DNA of 38,235 nt, taken from contig JACPQM010000084.1 in the NCBI GenBank assembly GCA_016190505.1, forward strand, positions 1-38,235, in the 5' to 3' direction. The stretch comes from Chloroflexota bacterium (GTDB lineage Bacteria; Chloroflexota; Dehalococcoidia; JACPQK01). Below, piece by piece: positions 33,745-38,235 of this stretch. Each line of letters starts with the position of its first letter. The stretch's first letter is position 1. The notes beneath the pieces were generated by a model. The model was not told the DNA's origin. It was given only the letters and a program-made list of their open reading frames with translations, and did not search any database. The position numbers and the translations under genes are program-made.

Positions 33745-34256
33745 TTTGAATACGCCCTCTCGAAGTGATCAAGTAACCTGTTGAGTCACCTGCATTGCAG
33801 GTTGCAGTCCCAGCCTCCCAGCAGGTGACGACAGGAAACTCCTCCAAGGAACGCCGCTGATCTTGTTGTGCTTCGGCCTCGTGCTGGCGGCCGGACAGGC
33901 CCCAAATGGCGCTGTCATGGAGGGACCGCACGGCGCACCGGATAGCACTAAAGTCCGTAACGGCAACGTTAGATACGGCGAGGAACTCACGGCGGTGACG
34001 GGGCGAAAGCGAGGTAAACGGCCTGTAGAGAGCCGCTATGTACGGGTCGCGTCGTAGCCAATGTTGATATTGCCGACAATCCGGGGGGGGTATGCGTCGT
34101 AGCGGTGCGGGGTTCGCCGCCAGTTAGCTGTGTAGCATGATGATCTTGGTTGCCCATGCTCGATATTTTACGAGAAACTGCAGGAAGTCACAACTGTAGA
34201 TACTTCGCGGCCACGTCCCACACAGAGGAAATGCCTCAGCAAACCCCTGAATCCCT
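33745..34256. other. intergenic region upstream of the kinase operon
   Basis: No supported gene. It holds inverted repeats near 33785-33829 and a run of eight G at 34083-34090. A 64-codon plus-strand frame at 33863 lacks support. It is a likely boundary between the kinase operon and the recombinase module. Confidence 0.45.
33785..33829 (-). promoter_or_regulatory. inverted repeats upstream of the kinase operon, possible operator
   Basis: GTCACCTGC (33785-33793) and GCAGGTGAC (33821-33829) form a perfect 9-base inverted repeat with a 27-base spacer. The first arm also lies in a tighter palindrome, ACCTGCA-T-TGCAGGT (33788-33802). They lie about 40-85 bases upstream of the kinase start. Regulator unknown. 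Confidence 0.3.
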
Positions 34257-34460
34257 TTAGGCTGCGCCATTGGGGTCCGATCGCTGTGTGGAGTCTTCCA
34301 CCACCTGCGGGACCGCCGCCAATACAGCTTCCAGGCCCGCCGAGAGCCCCACGGGAACCTGAACCAGCGTGGGGTCCAGCTCCGGGGCCCCCACGCCCAC
34401 CAGGGTCTCCTCCATGCCAATGTCCAGGACGATCCTCATCCGGGTCACCTTCTGCGTCAT
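34257..34460 (-). CDS. small unknown protein coupled to the recombinase gene
   Basis: A 67-residue acidic protein starting at the ATG read from 34460, which overlaps the recombinase stop as ATGA. The sequence begins MTQKVTRMRIVLDIG and has no known motif. The composition (Val, Leu, Glu, Pro) suggests a small folded beta/alpha protein. Its coupling suggests a role with the recombinase. It could be a directionality or accessory factor, but nothing proves it. Confidence 0.55.
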   Translation of the reverse strand: MTQKVTRMRIVLDIGMEETLVGVGAPELDPTLVQVPVGLSAGLEAVLAAVPQVVEDSTQRSDPNGAA

Positions 34461-35380
34461 ACGAGCCTCCTTTGGTCCACGAAGCACTTGGGGAGCTTTT
34501 TCCGCAGCTCCTCGTTGGCCATCTGGGTGTAGATGGTGGTGGTGCTGATGTCCGAGTGACGGAGCACCTGCTGGATGTCCCGCAGGTCGGCGCCCCGCAT
34601 GCGCAGGTCCGCCCCCACGGTGTGCCGCAGTGTGTGGACCGGGCGCCGCACGTCCTTGACCCCGGCGCCCAGCATCAGGCCCCGGACTACCGCCTGCATG
34701 GTCCGCCGGTCCAGGTGCCCCGGCCCTCCACCCTTCTTTCTGCTGCTGGGGAAGACCCAGGGCGAGTCGTGGGTGACGACCCACTCCTGGATGGCGGTGA
34801 CCACCGCGTCCTCCACCGGCACGATCTGCTCCTCGCTTCCCTTGCCCAGGACGCGCAGGTAGCCCCTGGGGTCCACGTTCTCCCGCTGGAGCCCCAGCCC
34901 CTCGGAGAGGCGGAGGCCCGCACCGCCGTACACGAACAGCGCCGCCCGGTGGAAGAGGGCCCTGACCTTGGCCCGCTCGGGAGCCCTGGAGTCCCACAGG
35001 GGCCGCTCGGCGTGCTCCAGCAGCCCGCGCCACTCCTCGTCGGTGAGCCAGCGGGGCAGCCGCCGGGTGAAGGCGGGCGCCCCCAGCTCCAGCTCCTGGC
35101 CCTTGAAGGCGAAGTAGGCCTGGAGGGCGTAGATGTGCCGTCCGATGGTGCGGGGCAAGTTCCCCGCCGTCTCCAGGTGGCGCACGAAGTCCTCGGCGGC
35201 CTCCTGGGAGACTTCCCGCCCTTCAAGGAACCGGTGGAACCTCCGCACGGTCCAGAGGTAGGCGGCGATGGTGGCCTCCCCCTTGGGGCGGCGCCTGCCC
35301 CGCCTGGCGTCGGACGGGTAGCGCAGCCAGAAGGCGAAGCGGTCCAGCTCGTCTCCGAGGCCGTCCCAGGGCCTGGTCAT
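34457..35380 (-). CDS. tyrosine recombinase/integrase, XerC/D-like
   Basis: A 307-residue recombinase. Residues about 8-110 form a SAM-like core-binding domain (TIAAYLWTVRRFHRFLEG). The catalytic domain has the first Arg in GLRLSEGLGL, HTLRHTVGAD carrying the His-x-x-Arg pair, the later His in LRHSDISTTTIY and the nucleophile Tyr in the same segment. All catalytic residues are present, so it should be active in strand exchange. The start codon overlaps the upstream gene and the stop overlaps the downstream gene. The surrounding tiny coupled genes suggest a mobile or integrative module rather than chromosomal XerC/D. Confidence 0.93.
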   Translation of the reverse strand: MTRPWDGLGDELDRFAFWLRYPSDARRGRRRPKGEATIAAYLWTVRRFHRFLEGREVSQEAAEDFVRHLETAGNLPRTIGRHIYALQAYFAFKGQELELGAPAFTRRLPRWLTDEEWRGLLEHAERPLWDSRAPERAKVRALFHRAALFVYGGAGLRLSEGLGLQRENVDPRGYLRVLGKGSEEQIVPVEDAVVTAIQEWVVTHDSPWVFPSSRKKGGGPGHLDRRTMQAVVRGLMLGAGVKDVRRPVHTLRHTVGADLRMRGADLRDIQQVLRHSDISTTTIYTQMANEELRKKLPKCFVDQRRLV

Positions 35381-35643
35381 GGAAACCGCGCCCTGAGGGC
35401 CGGTTCGTAGTTGGCGATGGCGCGGGCCCGGGCGTCCGGGCTCAGGGGCTGGCCCTCCAGCGCCTGAGCGTAGTTACGGATGGCCCGCTCCCGGGCCTCG
35501 AAGATCCCGCCCAGCCACCGCTTGCACAGGGCCGCCAGGGGGTCCACAGGGACCACGGGCGATCCCATCGCCTCGGCCTCCCCCTGGAGCAGGCCCGCAG
35601 GGTGGGGAAACGGGACCTCTACTGCCGTCCGTCCGTTGGGCAT
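35377..35643 (-). CDS. small unknown protein upstream of the recombinase
   Basis: An 88-residue protein from the ATG read at 35643, with GGAGGTG at good spacing; that site lies in the last codons of the preceding gene. The middle is helical (LAALCKRWLGGIFEARERAI), and the C-terminus repeats a short motif: RAIRNYAQALEGQPLSPDAR then RAIANYEPALRARFP. The RAIxNYxxAL duplication is notable. Its stop overlaps the recombinase ATG. Function unknown. Confidence 0.6.
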   Translation of the reverse strand: MPNGRTAVEVPFPHPAGLLQGEAEAMGSPVVPVDPLAALCKRWLGGIFEARERAIRNYAQALEGQPLSPDARARAIANYEPALRARFP

Positions 35644-35645
35644 GT

Positions 35646-35876
35646 TCACCTCCGCTCCAGGTGGCGCTCGTACAGGTCCAGGGACTCGTCGGCCACCTGG
35701 CGCACCGTCTTCCCCGTCCGCTGGGCCAGGGCTTCCAGGCGCTCCATGTGGGCCACCGACTGGCAGACCACCTCCTCCAGGGGCAGGCCCTGGGAGTGCA
35801 CCAGGCGCTTCAGGGTCTCCACCATCCTGCGGCCGTCGGGCGTCGCCAGCAGCCTGGCCATCTCCAGTCCCATCAT
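35646..35876 (-). CDS. small helical unknown protein of the recombinase module
   Basis: A 76-residue protein from the ATG pair read at 35876/35873, after GGGGGGAG. It is predicted all-helical (RRMVETLKRLVHSQGLPLEE, ALAQRTGKTVRQVADESLDL). The second half resembles short DNA-binding or partner-docking helices, but I cannot name a family. It follows the upstream gene by two bases and precedes the next by two. Confidence 0.55.
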   Translation of the reverse strand: MMGLEMARLLATPDGRRMVETLKRLVHSQGLPLEEVVCQSVAHMERLEALAQRTGKTVRQVADESLDLYERHLERR

Positions 35877-35878
35877 GG

Positions 35879-36085
35879 CTACAGCTCCCCCCTGGCGGGC
35901 TCCAGGCCCGGGTCGGCCCACTCCGCCAGCCACCGGAGGGGCGGGTCTCCCTGCTGGTTCAGCCAGAAGGCGCACCAGTGGAGCGGGTGGATGGCCTCGC
36001 CACCCCAGGGGTCGTCCGCCACGCCCACGACGGCGCAGGTGGGGAAAGCCCGCCCTGAGCCTGTCAAAGGGGGCTTGGCCGGCAC
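35879..36085 (-). CDS. small unknown protein, 5' end apparently replaced by a repeat
   Basis: A frame of 68 codons from the GTG read at 36085. The convincing part starts near residue 14: PTCAVVGVADDPWGGEAIHP, then LHWCAFWLNQQGDPPLRWLAEW. It is Trp/Pro-rich with two cysteines. The first codons are made of a REP-like sequence, so the original start may be lost or the repeat may supply it. First gene of the recombinase module. Function unknown. Confidence 0.45.
   Translation of the reverse strand: MPAKPPLTGSGRAFPTCAVVGVADDPWGGEAIHPLHWCAFWLNQQGDPPLRWLAEWADPGLEPARGEL
36044..36073. repeat. REP-like element at the edge of the recombinase module
   Basis: On the minus strand this reads CCCCCTTTGACAGGCTCAGG followed by GCGGGCTTTC. 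It resembles the dispersed TTCGACAGGCTCAGG-type repeats that I recall from Chloroflexota genomes. Its copy number in this genome is unknown, and only one copy is seen here. Confidence 0.4.
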
Positions 36086-36261
36086 CGGCGATGAGGGGCG
36101 TCACCGCGTGTAAGAGCCTGCGCGACCTTTCCCCTCTTGCTCCTCTCGAGACCGTTGTTGCAGCCCTACCTCTATGCTGGCCTCCCGAATGGTGTATTGA
36201 CCATGTCCATACAGATGGTAGGTTAGGTTAAGAGAAAGCTGCTGAGAAACCAGGTGGGCTG

Positions 36262-36684
36262 ATGGAAAGCACAAGCGTGAGGGAGATTAGAATACGGCTG
36301 GGGCTGTCGCAAGAGCGTTTCGCCCAGCTCCAAGGCGTATCTGCACAGACGGTGAGGCGGTGGGAGAGCGGCCAGACCAGGCCGCTCCCCATCATCAGCC
36401 TGAGGCTAAGAGAGCTGGAGCACCAGGGGCGCACCCGACAAGGGAGAGGAGGTCCAACTATGGGAGAGGAGACTAGAAAAAGAGATGAAGGTGTCCGGGT
36501 GGACGTTGGGCTGGGGCTTGGCGGGCCAAAGGGGTGGGCAACCTCTTTGAGGTGCTGTCCAAGATGGTCGAAGAGGGCAAAGAGGAGGCGACCCAGACGG
36601 GCACGGTGGAGGCGATGGGTGGCAAGCTCAAGGGAGTATATGGCTTCAGCGTGCGCCTTGGCTTGGGAGGCGAACCCGTCGTAG
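36262..36684 (+). CDS. XRE-type helix-turn-helix protein, tail reads into the Hsp20 gene
   Basis: The first 58 residues are a clear XRE HTH domain: VREIRIRLGLSQERFAQLQG, then VSAQTVRRWESGQTRPLP. This resembles small antitoxin/regulator proteins. No stop separates it from ATG 36460, the likely true start of the Hsp20-like gene, which is in the same frame. After about residue 92 the frame becomes Arg/Trp-rich and is an out-of-frame reading of the Hsp20-like gene. So the natural protein is either a short HTH whose stop has been lost or an HTH-Hsp20 fusion broken by a deletion. ATG 36262 has AGGTGGG upstream. It probably regulates the genes that follow. Confidence 0.65.
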   Translation: MESTSVREIRIRLGLSQERFAQLQGVSAQTVRRWESGQTRPLPIISLRLRELEHQGRTRQGRGGPTMGEETRKRDEGVRVDVGLGLGGPKGWATSLRCCPRWSKRAKRRRPRRARWRRWVASSREYMASACALAWEANPS

Positions 36685-36992
36685 AGCGGTTCGGCAACAT
36701 CCGAGAGACCCCCTCCGGGGTGCAGGTGGTCGAGACCCGGGAGCCTCTCGTCGACGTCTTGGATGAGGAAGGCCGTATCCTGGTCATCGCGGAGATGCCC
36801 GGGACCGAGGAAAAGGACATCCAGGTGAAAGCAGAGGGCGACATCCTGGAGATCACGGCCTCCAGCGAGGAGAGGCGGTATCACAAGGAAGTCCTGCTCC
36901 CCTCTGCCGTAGAGCCGACGAAGGTGGTGACGTCGTACCGGAACGGTGTCCTGGAGGTGCGGCTGACCAAGACACAAAGAGCAGGCGCATAA
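36534..36992 (+). CDS. Hsp20/alpha-crystallin family protein, GvpH-like, 5' end frameshifted
   Basis: The open frame from GTG 36534 gives 152 residues. The C-terminal 85 form an alpha-crystallin domain: EPLVDVLDEEGRILVIAEMP, then KDIQVKAEGDILEITA and the closing GVLEVRLTK. The N-terminal part (FSVRLGLGGEPVVERFGNI) resembles gas-vesicle GvpH-type Hsp20 proteins. Just upstream, in the HTH frame, ATG 36460 has a strong AGGAGG site and encodes MGEETRKRDEG and VRVDVGLGLGG, the N-terminus such proteins often carry. Joining the two needs one added base near 36524-36530. The gene is therefore probably 36460-36992 with a one-base deletion, or a sequencing error. As small heat-shock proteins do, it would hold unfolding clients. 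Confidence 0.72.
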   Translation: MGNLFEVLSKMVEEGKEEATQTGTVEAMGGKLKGVYGFSVRLGLGGEPVVERFGNIRETPSGVQVVETREPLVDVLDEEGRILVIAEMPGTEEKDIQVKAEGDILEITASSEERRYHKEVLLPSAVEPTKVVTSYRNGVLEVRLTKTQRAGA

Positions 36993-37007
36993 GTTAGGAG
37001 AGGCATC

Positions 37008-37745
37008 GTGGCCCTTAAGGACTGTGACATTGAGTTGGTCATCCAGGACATCGTTCAGTGGCGGGAGTTCTACTCTTACTGGCCTATCGGTCAGCCTAGT
37101 CGATGGGAGACCTACACTGATTTGCGCACCGGCTGGATGGCCTTGCTGGGTAAGCGATATGAGGACGCACCCCTCGCTGTCTGCAGCCAGGCGCTGGTCC
37201 GTGAACTGGAGCGACGCTACATGAATGCTGTGAGTAGGAGCGAGAAGGCTGAGGCAGTGTGGCTGGTTCGGTGCTGGAAGGCGCCGCGTCGCATGGACGA
37301 GTTTGCAACTGAGTACCGGGGAGATAGTGAGCATCTGGCGGTCCTCTGGGACAGCAGCGCCGAGGTCGCTGAGCACCCTGAGCAACTAAAGCTCCTCAAC
37401 TTGCCCGAGATCGGTATCCCTGTGGCCACGACTCTCAGCGCTTTTGCGTCCGGGTCCCGATCCCTGGGAGTGCTTGACCTTGTCATGGCCGATTCTTGGG
37501 CCCGCTACGGATGGGTCCCTTTCAAGGTCCGCAAGGACAAGGGGGGAAAGAGCGACTACCTGAAGGACAAGAGAGCCAACTGGAGACTGTACGGGCAGTA
37601 CGTGGAACACCTGCGGCAGATTGCAGCGGCCCTGGAAGGAGTCTCCTTCGTGGATGCCAGCACGCGTCAGCCGAGCGCGTTCTGCCCCCGCGACGTGGAG
37701 ATGGCCCTCCACCAGCGCTTCCGCATGGGTGGTCGACATGAGTAG
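37008..37745 (+). CDS. unrecognised cytoplasmic protein
   Basis: A 245-residue protein from GTG 37008 with an AGGAGAGG site at 36996. It is rich in Trp, Arg and charged helices, with no signal peptide or membrane segment (examples: WREFYSYWPIGQPSRWETY, RRYMNAVSRSEKAEAVWL, RWYG-like LYGQYVEHLRQIAAAL). I do not recognise a family. It lies 15 bases after the Hsp20-like gene and overlaps the next short gene by eight bases, so it belongs to the same cluster. Confidence 0.65.
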   Translation: MALKDCDIELVIQDIVQWREFYSYWPIGQPSRWETYTDLRTGWMALLGKRYEDAPLAVCSQALVRELERRYMNAVSRSEKAEAVWLVRCWKAPRRMDEFATEYRGDSEHLAVLWDSSAEVAEHPEQLKLLNLPEIGIPVATTLSAFASGSRSLGVLDLVMADSWARYGWVPFKVRKDKGGKSDYLKDKRANWRLYGQYVEHLRQIAAALEGVSFVDASTRQPSAFCPRDVEMALHQRFRMGGRHE

Positions 37746-37911
37746 CAAGACCGCGCTGGAGCTTACCGTCGCCGAGGCCCGCCCTGGCGATGTGGGGAGA
37801 GGTATGGCGCGCCTCGACCCCAAAGACATGGCGCTTCTTGGAGACAGAGTGCAACTGGGAAAGGTCTCTCCTAAGGAAGCCGCAAGGATGGTGCTGAAGT
37901 TCGGGGCCTGA
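37738..37911 (+). CDS. fragment resembling the N-domain of Cdc48/VAT AAA ATPases
   Basis: The 57-residue frame from ATG 37738 reads LELTVAEARPGDVGRGMARL, then DPKDMALLGDRV, which matches the opening of Cdc48-type N-domains (LxVAEAxPxDVGRGxARxDPxDM). The family protein is normally over 700 residues with two AAA modules; here it stops after 57 with KVSPKEAARMVLKFGA. So it is a truncated remnant or a very small stand-alone domain. Hsp20 and Cdc48-like genes are often neighbours, which fits the context. Confidence 0.5.
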   Translation: MSSKTALELTVAEARPGDVGRGMARLDPKDMALLGDRVQLGKVSPKEAARMVLKFGA

Positions 37912-38235
37912 CCTGGCCCATAGTAGCGCTGCGCTGGCGGGGGAACTCCGTTGGGAAATGCATCGGAGGACGGTGCAAGGCTTCTGGGACAATGTGGAGC
38001 GCCACCTGAGCAGGCTTGACCATCGGAGTGTACCAGGACGGCCTCGCAGCAGACGGCGCCTTGGGCAGGCGCGTCGTTGTCGTTGAGGAAGGAACCCGGC
38101 GAGGCAGCAGGAACTACCAGGTCATCCTGACCTTTCTCGACAGGGGAGCCGAGCTTCGGGCAACGGAGGATGCCGCCCTCCTCTTGCGGGAGCACGCCAG
38201 CTTGAGCCATGCCAAGCACCAACAGCCCAGCTCCC
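37898..38235 (+). pseudogene. frameshifted partial gene running off the window, family uncertain
   Basis: One frame from 37898 reads PDLAHSSAALAGELRWEMHR and FWDNVERHLSRLD up to about 38020. The next frame continues from about 38016 as LTIGVYQDGLAADG, then GSRNYQVILTFLDRGAEL and ATEDAALLLREHASL, and stays open to 38235. The two parts read naturally as one protein with a one-base insertion near 38017-38021. I recall an uncharacterised bacterial family with a LYQDGLP...GSRNHQLL...TE..ELLL pattern, but cannot verify it. The 3' end is outside the window. Confidence 0.4.

Noticed and set aside
33863-34057. 64-codon plus-strand frame and a GCGAAAGCGAGG-type stretch that brings structured intron RNA to mind
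   Set aside because: I cannot find a group II intron domain V or a reverse transcriptase, so no intron call is made.
36197-36224. TTGACC with a weak TAGGTT box upstream of the HTH gene
   Set aside because: The -35 box is good, but the -10 match is only three of six with a 16-base spacer.
36228-37385. 385-codon minus-strand frame opposite the HTH, Hsp20-like and unknown genes
   Set aside because: The plus strand has clear HTH and alpha-crystallin motifs and ribosome-binding sites; the minus translation has none.
1-38235. CRISPR arrays, tRNA and rRNA genes
   Set aside because: I saw no regularly spaced direct repeats with unique spacers and no cloverleaf or rRNA-like segment by eye; a dedicated scan could still find a tRNA.

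Overview
The window is high-GC bacterial DNA that I infer comes from a Chloroflexota genome (Dehalococcoidia/SAR202-like), probably a metagenomic contig. The support is indirect: lipoproteins with Thr/Pro linkers after the lipobox, a type IV pilus locus with no secretin gene in view (suggesting a single-membrane envelope), a NrfD-type membrane redox module, and short REP-like palindromes. No rRNA or tRNA is visible, so the placement is inference.

Layout. 1-2102: gene-poor, with an imperfect tandem repeat and one possible gene remnant. 2103-8690 (+): a five-gene operon with an extracytoplasmic solute-binding lipoprotein, an isochorismatase-type cysteine hydrolase, a molybdopterin oxidoreductase, a four-cluster ferredoxin subunit and a NrfD-like membrane subunit; a good sigma70-like promoter lies upstream. 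9185-10501 (-): a secreted lipoprotein. 10935-12208 (+): a gene broken by a one-base deletion. 12821-30671 (+): a long type IV pilus/pseudopilus locus. It starts with two unrecognised proteins and a CheY-like protein, then PilB, PilC, PilN-, PilO- and PilM-like proteins, prepilin peptidase and a NarL-type two-component pair. A structured leader follows, then four major-type prepilins, a receiver/coiled-coil protein and three minor-pilin-like proteins, two of which carry large repeated beta-rich modules.

30749-33744 (-): a CHASE-PAS histidine kinase, a single-domain response regulator and a coiled-coil protein. The coiled-coil protein matches the C-terminal half of the receiver/coiled-coil protein inside the pilus locus. 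The kinase ends in a run of 12 G, and a one-base change there would fuse it in frame to its response regulator. 34257-36085 (-): five nearly overlapping genes centred on a tyrosine recombinase, a likely integrative module. 36262-38235 (+): a damaged accessory cluster with an XRE-type HTH, an Hsp20/GvpH-like protein whose 5' end is frameshifted, an unrecognised protein, a Cdc48 N-domain-like fragment and a frameshifted partial gene running off the window.

Working model (inference). The first operon imports or senses a substrate and runs a respiratory or detoxifying Mo-dependent redox step. The pilus locus makes a surface fibre tipped or decorated with modular minor pilins. Two receiver plus coiled-coil systems, one fused and one split, may link a membrane sensor to the pilus machinery. 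The most novel-looking elements are the receiver/coiled-coil module, the poly-G kinase-regulator junction and the four-copy minor-pilin domain.
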